From assembly GCA_948442255.1 (NCBI GenBank), contig CAOJRT010000010.1:1-49224 (forward strand): 49,224 nucleotides of DNA, in the 5' to 3' direction. Positions 36,236-45,206 of the stretch are shown here, piece by piece. This stretch comes from an uncultured Caryophanales bacterium. GTDB taxonomy: Bacteria; Bacillota_I; Bacilli_A; RF39; UBA660. Position 1 is the first letter of the stretch. Each line of letters starts with the position of its first letter. Both the position numbers and the translations under genes were made by a program. The notes beneath the pieces were generated by a model. That model was not told the origin of the DNA. It did no database searches and saw only the letters and a list, made by a program, of their open reading frames with translations.

Positions 36236-38281
36236 ATGAAAAAGAAAAATAAAAAGATAATCATTACGATTGTAATAGTTCTTTTATTAATAGTAGGAAC
36301 AATTGGACTAACTTTTCAAATCCTAAACGATGAAAATAAATTAACAGTCCAAGAAAAAGAATGGTTAACAGAAAATTTGAATGTGGCACAGAATGTTCAT
36401 GTTGTAAATAATGTCGATATTTATGGTAAAAATGCAAGTGGAGTATTTTATGACTTTTTAGAAGATTTAAAGAAAGAATATAAAATAGAACGTATTAATC
36501 CTATCACTTATAATTATGGAGAAGAAGTATCTTCTAAAGCATTCAAAGTAGTTCATGAGCCAAAAGAAAATGATACGATTTTCCAAAAAGAGCATTATGT
36601 AGTGATTAGTAAAAAGAAAGATCTTATTTTTGATATAAAAGAGTTAAAAGATCGAAATATTGGTGTGATAGCTGAAGATGAGTCAGTTATAACTAAATAT
36701 TTACAAGACGCTAGTATTGAAATTCATAGTTATGAATCATCTACTAAGTTATTCGAAACACTAAGTAATGCCGATGAAATAGAGTTTGCTATCATCCCTT
36801 TAGATGAGCATTTAACAACCATTCTTTCTTCTAATTACTACATAGATTATCACATAAGTGATTTAAATAAGTATTTCGTATTTGAGCCAAAAGAAGAGGA
36901 TATGTTTAGTAGCATTATAAAAAAATACTTTGCTGTTTGGAAAGAAGAAAACTTAGAAAAATCGATTAATGAAAATGAATTAAAAACATTCGTTAATGCT
37001 TTATCTATTTCAGAAAAGGAAATAACAAATATTCAATCCAAAGTCTATAATTATGGCTTTGTAGATAAAAATCCATATGAAGTATTAATTAGTGGATCAT
37101 ATGGAGGAATTGTAAGTGAATATATTGCTGAATTTAGTGCGTTTAGCCAAACAGAGTTTAGTTTTACAAAATACAAAAATTTTAATAAATTTGCTGAAAG
37201 TATTGCAACGAATCAACTAGACATGTACTTTAATTTCTATAGCTTAGATACAGACTATAAGAAAATCGATTCCTTAATGAATGTATCCTTTGTTGTAGTA
37301 GCCCCATCAAGTGATAATTTACTAATAAATTCTTTATCCTCTTTGAAAGAAAAAACAATTTATGTTGAAAAGAATTCTCTATTAGAAACTTATTTAAGTA
37401 CATGGAGTGGTTTAGAAATAAAAACGTATGGAAATGAAAAAGATTTAAAGAAGATAATTAAAAAAGAAAATTATATAGTGATGGATAAAGATACCTTCAT
37501 TTATTATCAAAAATCACTTTTAGCCAATTATAACATTCGTTTTGAAAGTACATTATCTGAAACTTATAATTTCTATGTAAAAAATGATGATACATTCCTT
37601 TTACTATTTAATAAGTATATTACCACCCTAGACCCAGCAGAGGTAAGAGTAAAAGGATTACATAACCATGAAGTTACTGTAAAATCAGGAACTCTTCTAG
37701 GAACAATAGCAAAATATTCGCTAATTGTAGTTGTGATAATCTTAATCATCATCTTTATAATCTATCGTTCTACAAAAAAAATTAAAATAGCGAAAAAAAT
37801 TAAAAAAGAAGATAAGATAAAATATATTGATCAATTAACATCTTTAAAAAATAGAAATTATTTAAATGAAAATATTGCTAATTGGAATAAAAATACAATA
37901 TATCCACAAGCAACTATTATAATTGATTTAAACCAATTACAAATGATTAATGATACATTAGGATATGAACAAGGAGACATCCAAATTAAAGCGGCAGCCA
38001 ATGTCTTAATAAAAACGCAACTGGATAATACAGATATTATGCGTACTGACGGAAACGAGTATTTGATTTATATGGTAGGTTACCAAGAAAAACAAGTAGT
38101 TAGTTACATTAGAAAACTATACAAAGAATTTAAAAATCTGCCATATAAACATGGTGCTTCCATTGGGTATAGCATGATTACTAGTGATATAAAAACAATC
38201 GAAGATGCAATTAACGAGTCTATCGAAGATATGAAAAGTAAAAAAGAGGAATTAGATAATGAAAACGAGGAGAAAAACTAG
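36236..38281 (+). CDS. Two solute-binding-like domains plus degenerate GGDEF domain, membrane-bound
   Basis: 681 residues. Transmembrane helix at about 7-28, then roughly 470 extracytoplasmic residues that look like two SBP_bac_3-type modules (KEHYVVISKKKDLIFDIKELKDRNIGVIAEDE, and later MNVSFVVVAPSSDNLLINSLSSLKEKTIYVEKNS). A second helix (about 492-515) leads into a GGDEF fold (DQLTSLKNRNYLNE, IIDLNQLQMINDTLGYEQGD). The active-site GG[DE]EF is D-G-N-E-Y (605-609), so diguanylate cyclase activity is doubtful. It may sense a ligand and act as a c-di-GMP or GTP-binding or interaction module. Overlaps yihY by 23 bp. Confidence 0.8.
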   Translation: MKKKNKKIIITIVIVLLLIVGTIGLTFQILNDENKLTVQEKEWLTENLNVAQNVHVVNNVDIYGKNASGVFYDFLEDLKKEYKIERINPITYNYGEEVSSKAFKVVHEPKENDTIFQKEHYVVISKKKDLIFDIKELKDRNIGVIAEDESVITKYLQDASIEIHSYESSTKLFETLSNADEIEFAIIPLDEHLTTILSSNYYIDYHISDLNKYFVFEPKEEDMFSSIIKKYFAVWKEENLEKSINENELKTFVNALSISEKEITNIQSKVYNYGFVDKNPYEVLISGSYGGIVSEYIAEFSAFSQTEFSFTKYKNFNKFAESIATNQLDMYFNFYSLDTDYKKIDSLMNVSFVVVAPSSDNLLINSLSSLKEKTIYVEKNSLLETYLSTWSGLEIKTYGNEKDLKKIIKKENYIVMDKDTFIYYQKSLLANYNIRFESTLSETYNFYVKNDDTFLLLFNKYITTLDPAEVRVKGLHNHEVTVKSGTLLGTIAKYSLIVVVIILIIIFIIYRSTKKIKIAKKIKKEDKIKYIDQLTSLKNRNYLNENIANWNKNTIYPQATIIIDLNQLQMINDTLGYEQGDIQIKAAANVLIKTQLDNTDIMRTDGNEYLIYMVGYQEKQVVSYIRKLYKEFKNLPYKHGASIGYSMITSDIKTIEDAINESIEDMKSKKEELDNENEEKN

Positions 38282-39305
38282 AACATTTTTCCAAAGATTC
38301 TGGGATGCCTTTTGGCGCTCAGAAATGCTTATATTACCAGGACAAATAGCCTTTTTCCTATTTTTATCATTAGTACCAACCATTACATTAATCGGTTATG
38401 CCTGTACATATTTAAACATATCCAATGATTTAGTATCCACTCTCCTATCTAATGGAATCGGCTCTAATTTTTCTGATTTATTAACTCCAATTATTACCGA
38501 TACCAAAATAACACCAACATTTTTCATTACTTTAGGATTTGGATACTTTATTGCATCCAACGGAATGTCTTCTATCATAGTTGCGTCAAATACAATCTAC
38601 GGAATAAAAGACTTAGGATTTTTCAAAAGAAAATTAAAAGCACTGATTATGGAATTAATTATTGTTTTTCTATTCCTGTTCATTTTAGCAGTTCCTTTAT
38701 TGGGGGATAGTATTATCAATTTATTACATTATTTCAACTTAGATGTAAATACAACCCAGATTATAGTAAATACATTTAAATTCTTAAGCGGACCATTTTC
38801 ATGGTTAGTTATCTTCTTTTTCATAAAAATAATTTATACTATGGCTCCTGATAAAAAATTACCAAGTCGTAATGTGAATGGGGGAGCAATTTTTACAACG
38901 CTAGGATTTATTCTAATCACAATGGCTTATTCATATTACATCAAAAATTATGCCAATTATTCCGTTTTCTATGGAAGTTTAGCAAATATAGTTGTTTTAA
39001 TGCTTTGGGTATACTTACTTTCTTATATCTTTGTTATCGGAATGGCAATGAATTACCATGAAGAATTAGAGCGTACAGGCGTTATAGACGTTCAAAATGT
39101 AATTAAGGAATCAGCAAGCAGTGCCCCAGTCCTACCAGAAGAACCTAGTAAAATAAAAAAAGAAGAAAAGAAAGAAAAAACAAGTATAGAGAACAAAATA
39201 GAAGAAGTTCTAGAAAAAGAAGAAGATAAAATAACGCAAGAAGAAGCACCAAAGAAAAAGAAGACGACGAAAAAAAAAGAAACCACAAAAGAATCAAAAA
39301 AATGA
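38259..39305 (+). CDS. YihY/virulence-factor BrkB family membrane protein
   Basis: 348 residues, ATG 38259 with GAGG before it. Family hallmarks: basic N-terminus (RTFFQRFWDAFWRSEM), LPGQIAFFLFLSLVPTITLIG, then about six membrane helices to residue 265 (SVFYGSLANIVVLMLWVYLLSYIFVIGMAMNYHEE). YihY proteins are integral membrane proteins formerly mis-annotated as RNase BN; function uncertain. The last about 70 residues are a Lys/Glu-rich disordered tail, longer than in most relatives. It begins inside the GGDEF-like gene (23-bp overlap), so translation is coupled. Confidence 0.88.
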   Translation: MKTRRKTRTFFQRFWDAFWRSEMLILPGQIAFFLFLSLVPTITLIGYACTYLNISNDLVSTLLSNGIGSNFSDLLTPIITDTKITPTFFITLGFGYFIASNGMSSIIVASNTIYGIKDLGFFKRKLKALIMELIIVFLFLFILAVPLLGDSIINLLHYFNLDVNTTQIIVNTFKFLSGPFSWLVIFFFIKIIYTMAPDKKLPSRNVNGGAIFTTLGFILITMAYSYYIKNYANYSVFYGSLANIVVLMLWVYLLSYIFVIGMAMNYHEELERTGVIDVQNVIKESASSAPVLPEEPSKIKKEEKKEKTSIENKIEEVLEKEEDKITQEEAPKKKKTTKKKETTKESKK

Positions 39306-39316
39306 TTCTTTTCTTA
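39288..39316 (+). terminator. Terminator overlapping the yihY stop
   Basis: AAAGAATCA (39288-39296) pairs with TGATTCTTT (39303-39311), 6-base A loop, then TTCTT. The left arm is coding sequence of the Lys-rich tail. Confidence 0.7.
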
Positions 39317-39362
39317 TGGTAAAATCTCTTAAAATTAGCTATAATGAAAAAGGTGATAAAAG

Positions 39363-41537
39363 ATGGAAGAATTCGTCATCAATAATGATGTAATAAAATA
39401 TTTAGTAAGTACTTTAAACTTACAAGAAAAACAAATTAAAGAAGTCTTAACTATGTTATGTGAAGGAGCCACAATTCCTTTTATAGCGCGTTATAGAAAA
39501 GAAAAAACAGGTAATCTTGATGAAGATCAAATAAGAGCAATAGAAGAACAATATAGATACCAAGAAAATCTTTATAATAGAAAACAAGATGTTATTCGTT
39601 TAATAAGGGAAAAAGATCTTCTAACAGATGAGATAGAAAAAAGTATATTAAATGCTACAAAGTTAACAGAAGTAGAAGATATTTATAGACCATTCAAAGA
39701 AAAGAAAAAAACAAAAGCAAGTGAAGCCATTAAAGCAGGATTAGAACCCCTTGCTAAAATGATTATGTCTTTTCCAACAACAGGTTCTTTAGAAGAAATG
39801 GCAAGCAGATTTATTAATGAAACAATTAAAGACACGAATAGTGCTAAAGAAGGGGCAGGTTACATTATTGCAGAATGGATTAGTGATAATGCTGCTTATC
39901 GTAAATGGATACGCTACCATATCTTTAATCATGCTACTATCTCTTCAAAAATAAAGAAGAATGCAATTGATGCAAATAAATTATTTGAAATGTATTACGA
40001 TTTTCAGGACAGAATAAAATATATCAAGCATTATCGTGTATTAGCACTAAATCGCGGAGAGAAAGAAGGCATTTTATCGGTTTCTATCGATGAAGATAAC
40101 GTTGCCATAGAAGATTATTTAGAAGGAAAATTAATAAAGAATAAAGATTCTTTTGTTGTAGATTTAGTATGTTCAAGTATAAAAGATTCTTTAAAAAGAT
40201 TAATTTTACCAAGTATAGAAAGAGAAATTAGAAATGAATTAACAGAAAATGCCGAAAAAATAGCAATCGAAACATTTGGTACTAACTTAGAACATTTACT
40301 TCTAACTAGACCATTAAAAGGAATGGTTGTACTAGGTTTTGATCCTGGCTATGTAAATGGTTGCAAATTAGCAGTAGTAGATAAAAATGGTGCATATTTA
40401 GATTCCACAGTTATCAAACCCTTTTTAAATGGTGCCAAACAAGAGGAATATAGGGCAGCAGGTAAATTAATCGTAAAAAATTTAATTGAAAAATATAAGA
40501 TTGATATTATATCAATAGGAAACGGAACAGCCTCTCGTGAATCAGAAAAATTTTGTGCGGAGTTAATCAAAGAATACAATCTTCCTTGTAAGTATGTCAT
40601 CACTTCAGAAGCAGGAGCCTCTATATATAGCGCATCAAAACTAGCAATTGAAGAATTCCCAGACTTAGCAGTTGAAAAAAGAAGCGCCGTTTCTATCGGT
40701 AGACGTATTCAAGATCCTCTATCAGAGCTAGTAAAAATTGACCCAAAATCAATAGGAGTAGGAGAGTACCAATACGACGTAAATCAAAAAGAATTAACAA
40801 GCGCTCTTGATTTTACAACCTCTAAAGTTGTAAACGAAGTAGGAGTAAACATAAATACAGCTTCCAAAAGTATTTTAAAGTACGTATCGGGGCTTACAAA
40901 ATCTGTAATAGAAAATATCTATGCATACAAAGAAAATAAAAAAATAACTTCAAGAGAAGAAATAAAAAAAATAAAAGGCATGTCAGACAAGGTTTATGAA
41001 CAATCAATAGGATTTTTAAGAATAACAGATGGAACAAATCCTTTAGATAAAACAGGAATCCATCCTGAAAGTTATGAAATAACGAACAATTTATTAGCAA
41101 AATTAAACTTAGACATGAAAGACGTAAATGCAAACAATTTTAAAGAAGTCTTAAAAAAACAAAACGTCAAAGAGTTAGCGAAAGAATTAAATTGTGATAT
41201 TTTTACAATGGATGACATTATAAAAGAGTTATTAAACCCTGGATTAGATCCGCGTGATGAATTAGATGCTCCTGTACTAAAAAGTGATATCCTACATTTA
41301 GAAGATTTAAAAGTGGGTATGGAATTACAAGGAACCGTTAGAAATGTCGCTTCTTTTGGAGCATTTGTAGATATCGGCTTACATGATGATGGGTTGATTC
41401 ATATTTCCAAAATGAGTAAAACCTTTGTCAAAAATCCAAATGATATCTTGCATGTAGGAGATATCATCACATGTTATGTAGATAATATAGATATAGAAAA
41501 ACAAAAAGTACAACTAACATTATTAAAAAACAATTAA
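39363..41537 (+). CDS. tex: Tex family RNA-binding transcriptional accessory protein
   Basis: 724 residues, AAAGGTGAT before ATG, TATAAT about 24 bp upstream. Tex N-terminal HTH-like region (CEGATIPFIARYRKEKTGNLDEDQIR), YqgF/RNase H-like domain (VLGFDPGYVNGCKLAVVDKNG), helix-hairpin-helix module (INTASKSILKYVSGL) and C-terminal S1 domain (GMELQGTVRNVASFGAFVDIGLHDDGLIHIS). Length is standard for Tex (about 720-780). It binds nucleic acid and affects transcription fidelity and toxin expression in other bacteria. Monocistronic between two promoters. Confidence 0.96.
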   Translation: MEEFVINNDVIKYLVSTLNLQEKQIKEVLTMLCEGATIPFIARYRKEKTGNLDEDQIRAIEEQYRYQENLYNRKQDVIRLIREKDLLTDEIEKSILNATKLTEVEDIYRPFKEKKKTKASEAIKAGLEPLAKMIMSFPTTGSLEEMASRFINETIKDTNSAKEGAGYIIAEWISDNAAYRKWIRYHIFNHATISSKIKKNAIDANKLFEMYYDFQDRIKYIKHYRVLALNRGEKEGILSVSIDEDNVAIEDYLEGKLIKNKDSFVVDLVCSSIKDSLKRLILPSIEREIRNELTENAEKIAIETFGTNLEHLLLTRPLKGMVVLGFDPGYVNGCKLAVVDKNGAYLDSTVIKPFLNGAKQEEYRAAGKLIVKNLIEKYKIDIISIGNGTASRESEKFCAELIKEYNLPCKYVITSEAGASIYSASKLAIEEFPDLAVEKRSAVSIGRRIQDPLSELVKIDPKSIGVGEYQYDVNQKELTSALDFTTSKVVNEVGVNINTASKSILKYVSGLTKSVIENIYAYKENKKITSREEIKKIKGMSDKVYEQSIGFLRITDGTNPLDKTGIHPESYEITNNLLAKLNLDMKDVNANNFKEVLKKQNVKELAKELNCDIFTMDDIIKELLNPGLDPRDELDAPVLKSDILHLEDLKVGMELQGTVRNVASFGAFVDIGLHDDGLIHISKMSKTFVKNPNDILHVGDIITCYVDNIDIEKQKVQLTLLKNN

Positions 41538-41566
41538 GCTTGTTTCTCTTATAAAAAAATAAAAGT

Positions 41567-41575
41567 ATGGTATAA
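41567..41575 (+). promoter_or_regulatory. Extended -10 promoter of the sulfatase gene
   Basis: TG at 41567-41568, then TATAAT at 41570-41575, 24 bp before ATG at 41600. Confidence 0.6.
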
Positions 41576-41599
41576 TAACAAACGAAAAGGAAGTATCTT

Positions 41600-43531
41600 A
41601 TGAAAAAAATAAAAATAAACCCATTTCTTTTTTTCTTATTTATATTAATATACTTAGAACTTTTAATCAAAATAATAATGTGTAAAAATATATGGAGTAT
41701 AAATCTTTTATATACATTTATTTTTTTAATCCCGATTATTCTTTTATTGACCATTTTAACCAAAGCGTTTCGACCATTAATTAACAAAATAATATTGTTT
41801 ATAACAACCATTTTATTAACAATCTATTTTGAAGTACAATTTATTTTCTATGCATTATTTTCGGTACCATTTTCTTTTTCTACAATTGGATTAGCTGACC
41901 AAGCTCTTGACTTTGTTTCTATCATCAAAGATGCCATAGTGGCCAATTGGTTTTTTTTCATCCTCTTTTTCATCCCTCTTATTCTAGTCATTGTCCTAAA
42001 TAAAAAGATAGATACAAAAAGATATACAAAGTACGAAATAATCTCTTTATTTCTAATGTGCGTAATTTCCTATGGCTTTACTTATTTAACCTTGCTTCCT
42101 AATAAAAAAGGATTTTATTCTCCTTATAAACTTTACTATAATTTAGATGACTCTATCAGTATCATTGATACTTTTGGTATGCTAAATTATAGTAAAATAG
42201 ATATTAAAAGACAGCTATTCAATTATGAAACAGAAATCATTTTAGAAACACCATCTGACATAGTAGAAGAATTACCTGAAGAGTTAAAAGAATATGGTCT
42301 TAATGTATTAAATCTTAATTTGGGAGAAAATAAAAATGAAATAGGCAAAATAAATGAGTACATAGCAAATCAAGTGCCTAGTAATAAATCAGAATATACA
42401 GGAATGTTTAAAGATAAAAACTTAATTTTTATACTAGCTGAAGGTTTTAATGAAATAGCTGTAGATGAAAATAGAACCCCTACGCTATATAAACTATCTA
42501 ATAATGGTTTTGTCTTCAAGAATTTTTACTCACCAGTTTTTTTAAGTACGACAGGCGGAGAATTTCAAGCAACAACAGGACTCATTCCTACCCAGGAAAT
42601 ATTAAAATTATGGAAGAGTAAGTCTCCTAATATAAATTATGCTTTAGGGAATGCATTTACTAATATCGGTTATCGAGCACAAAGCTTCCATAATTGGACT
42701 TATACTTATTATAAAAGACAAACTACTATGGAAACTTTAGGATTTTCAAACTATTTAGGATGTGGCAATGGGCTTGAGAAAAGGATGGATTGTTCTTGGC
42801 TCCCAAAAGACACTGAAATGATTGAGCAAACTGTAGGCGATTATCTAGGAAAAGAAGGCAACTTTGTAACTTATTATGTTACTGTAAGTGGACATTCTCC
42901 TTATAACGCAGGAGACAATATAGCACATCTTCACTGGGATGCTGTAAAAGACCTTTCCTATAGTGATACAGTTAAATATTACTTAGCTTCTCAAATAGAA
43001 CTAGACAAAATGGTAGAAAATTTAATAAATAAATTAGAAGAGGCAGGAGAGTTAGACGATACAGTGATTGCTCTCGTAGGAGATCACTATCCTTATACTT
43101 TGTCCGAAGCAGAAATGAATGAAGCAGCAACCTATTATAAAGATGGCATAGTAGAAGTAAACCATAGTAATTTTATTTTATGGAATAATAAAATCGAAGA
43201 GCCTATTATAGTAGATAAAGTAGGAAGTCAAATTGACGTATTACCAACTCTATTAAATCTTTTTGGCATTGAATATGATTCAAGGACAATTATTGGTAAA
43301 GATATACTAAGTAACTATGAAGGTTTAGCTATCTTCTCCGATCATAGTTGGGTAACAGATTATGGAACCTATCAAGCAAGGACTAGAACATTTACTAAAA
43401 AAGAGGGAGTTAGCTTAGAAGATGAAAGTGCTTATATAACTAGAATAAATAATCGTGTAACAAATGCTTTTAGTATAAGCAAATTAATTATAAATAGTAA
43501 CTATTACAATTACATTAAAGATTATTCTTAA
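41600..43531 (+). CDS. LTA-synthase-like membrane sulfatase (phosphoglycerol transferase family)
   Basis: 643 residues, AAGGAAG before ATG. Five membrane helices fill residues of about 8-180, followed by an extracytoplasmic alkaline-phosphatase-fold domain: LIFILAEGFNEIA (first metal site), SPVFLSTTGGEFQATTGL (nucleophile Thr region), VTVSGHSPYN and ALVGDHYPYTL (metal Asp/His). This is the LtaS/OpgB class, which moves phosphoglycerol groups from phosphatidylglycerol to teichoic acids or glycans. It suggests a Gram-positive-type envelope. LtaS itself has EGLES; the first site here is EGFNE, so substrate may differ. Confidence 0.88.
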   Translation: MKKIKINPFLFFLFILIYLELLIKIIMCKNIWSINLLYTFIFLIPIILLLTILTKAFRPLINKIILFITTILLTIYFEVQFIFYALFSVPFSFSTIGLADQALDFVSIIKDAIVANWFFFILFFIPLILVIVLNKKIDTKRYTKYEIISLFLMCVISYGFTYLTLLPNKKGFYSPYKLYYNLDDSISIIDTFGMLNYSKIDIKRQLFNYETEIILETPSDIVEELPEELKEYGLNVLNLNLGENKNEIGKINEYIANQVPSNKSEYTGMFKDKNLIFILAEGFNEIAVDENRTPTLYKLSNNGFVFKNFYSPVFLSTTGGEFQATTGLIPTQEILKLWKSKSPNINYALGNAFTNIGYRAQSFHNWTYTYYKRQTTMETLGFSNYLGCGNGLEKRMDCSWLPKDTEMIEQTVGDYLGKEGNFVTYYVTVSGHSPYNAGDNIAHLHWDAVKDLSYSDTVKYYLASQIELDKMVENLINKLEEAGELDDTVIALVGDHYPYTLSEAEMNEAATYYKDGIVEVNHSNFILWNNKIEEPIIVDKVGSQIDVLPTLLNLFGIEYDSRTIIGKDILSNYEGLAIFSDHSWVTDYGTYQARTRTFTKKEGVSLEDESAYITRINNRVTNAFSISKLIINSNYYNYIKDYS

Positions 43532-43557
43532 GGCAGTTATCTTTTTATAATACATCA

Positions 43558-43586
43558 TTGTATTTTTCTTGAAAAAAAGTTATACT
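43558..43586 (+). promoter_or_regulatory. Promoter of the SipW-type exported protein
   Basis: TTGTAT (43558-43563), 17-bp spacer, TATACT (43581-43586). It argues against the upstream TTG start at 43569, which would lie inside the promoter. Confidence 0.65.
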
Positions 43587-43616
43587 ATTAATAATAAAGT
43601 ATGGATGTGTTTAAAA

Positions 43617-45110
43617 ATGAGAAGTAAATATAGAAGCAATGCAAAGAGAAAAATGATTCTCTTTGTCATTTTAAGTATTTTATCTTTAGGGATGGGGTTT
43701 GCTTATCTATCACAAAGTTTAAAAATAAATAATAGGGTTACAATTGCTACTATATGGTGCGTTCATTTAGAAAATGTAGTAGTTCGTGATGGGAGTGTAG
43801 CTGCAACGGCTCCAATTATAGGAAATGATAAAATAAGTGTTACAGCATCAGTTACGCTTTCAAAACCATTAGATTTTTATGAGTATTCTGTTGATGTGGT
43901 GAATGAAGGAACACTAGATGCAAAATTAGATACACTCATAAAAACAACCTTAACAGAAGAACAAAAGAAATATTTGAATTATACGATTACTTACAAAGAT
44001 CACACGGAAATAAAACAAAATGATTTACTAGCTCCAGGAGAAAGAGAAACAATACGAATTGTCATTGAAATAAAAGATGTTGTAGATGCAAGTGTTCTCC
44101 CAAGCGGAGAAGTTACCATAAATCTAAGTGGTCAATTAAACTACGTGCAAGATGATGGGAAAGGTATAAAAAGAAATACCAATTCTTTATATGAACAAAT
44201 AGCAAAAGAAACGCAAATTGATACAAGTATTAACTTTGGAGCTATCTCAAGTGATACGAATGGACTTGGCGTATATACTTTAGAAAGAACAGTAAACACC
44301 GCAAATCCTGTATTGTATTATCGAGGAGCAGTAGAAAACAACAACGTCATCTTCGGAGGATTCTGTTGGAAGATGATTCGAACTACCAGTACAGGTGGAA
44401 TCAAGATGATTTATAATGGAAGACCAGAGAGTGGTGTATGTAACGCAACAGGGGATGCAACTGAGATAGGCAAAAGTGCTTTTAATACAGAAAATAATGA
44501 CCCTAAATATGTAGGATACATGTATGATGATAATACAAAAGATTCTACTATCAAAGGAGTAATAGATGAATGGTTTGCTAATAACTTAATAGATTATCTA
44601 AGCTACTTAGAAGATACTCCATTTTATAATGAAAGAGATTATGTAGAAGGAGATGGATTTCCAATTGCATTTGCGCCGAGAGTAAGAATATGGGGAACAG
44701 GAAATATTCTTGAAACTGTAATACATACAACAGTTAAATTAGGTGCTCTTAACAAAGAAGATATATTTACCATAAATAGTGACATAGGAAATGGTGCTTT
44801 AACTTATCCTGTGGGCCTTATAACAAGTGATGAAGTCGTTTTAGCAGGCGGAAGAGGTGAAAAAGTATTTGCGTCTGATAAAGGCGAGAACACAAACTAT
44901 TTTATGTATACAGGAGAATGGTATTGGACAATATCACCAGACAGATTTGATGGAACAGCGAGAGTTCTAAACGTTAGTGACATTGCATGGCTTAGAAATG
45001 ATTATTCTTATTATTCAGGAGGAGTAAGACCTGTTATCTCACTTAATCCCAATACACCATTTATAAGTGGAGAAGGAACAAGTAATTCTCCTTACCTTAT
45101 TACAGATTAA
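43617..45110 (+). CDS. Exported protein with SipW-type signal peptide
   Basis: 497 residues from ATG at 43617; an in-frame ATG at 43605 is possible. Basic N-terminus (RSKYRSNAKRK), hydrophobic segment and LGMGFAYLSQSLKINNRV, resembling the SipW-cognate leader of TasA/CalY-like proteins (AYFSD-type region). Residues of about 35-180 form a TasA-like beta domain (IWCVHLENVVVRDGSVAATAP, DFYEYSVDVVNEGTLDAKLD). The C-terminal about 280 residues carry FGGFCWKMIRTTSTGGIKMIYNG, CNATGD and a final GGVRPVISLNP, seen in repeat-rich surface proteins of uncultured Bacilli. No sortase or anchor motif. Likely surface or matrix component. Confidence 0.75.
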   Translation: MRSKYRSNAKRKMILFVILSILSLGMGFAYLSQSLKINNRVTIATIWCVHLENVVVRDGSVAATAPIIGNDKISVTASVTLSKPLDFYEYSVDVVNEGTLDAKLDTLIKTTLTEEQKKYLNYTITYKDHTEIKQNDLLAPGERETIRIVIEIKDVVDASVLPSGEVTINLSGQLNYVQDDGKGIKRNTNSLYEQIAKETQIDTSINFGAISSDTNGLGVYTLERTVNTANPVLYYRGAVENNNVIFGGFCWKMIRTTSTGGIKMIYNGRPESGVCNATGDATEIGKSAFNTENNDPKYVGYMYDDNTKDSTIKGVIDEWFANNLIDYLSYLEDTPFYNERDYVEGDGFPIAFAPRVRIWGTGNILETVIHTTVKLGALNKEDIFTINSDIGNGALTYPVGLITSDEVVLAGGRGEKVFASDKGENTNYFMYTGEWYWTISPDRFDGTARVLNVSDIAWLRNDYSYYSGGVRPVISLNPNTPFISGEGTSNSPYLITD

Positions 45111-45137
45111 AGGTGAAAGAGCAAACTTTACCTTTTT
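45109..45137 (+). terminator. Intrinsic terminator
   Basis: AAAGGT(G)AAAG (45109-45119) pairs with CTTTACCTTT (45126-45135) with one bulged G, then T tract. It starts at the stop of the exported-protein gene. Confidence 0.7.
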
Positions 45138-45179
45138 ATTACTATGTATGTAGATATAATACGTAATTTAGCCAAAAAA

Positions 45180-45188
45180 TGGTATAAT
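45180..45188 (+). promoter_or_regulatory. Extended -10 promoter of asnB
   Basis: TG at 45180-45181, then TATAAT at 45183-45188, 18 bp before ATG. Confidence 0.6.
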
Positions 45189-45206
45189 AAATAAAGGTGA
45201 TAGATT

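Noticed and set aside
43569..43616. TTG start of the exported protein
   Set aside because: It lies within the -35/-10 region (43558-43586); ATG 43617 leaves a proper basic leader.
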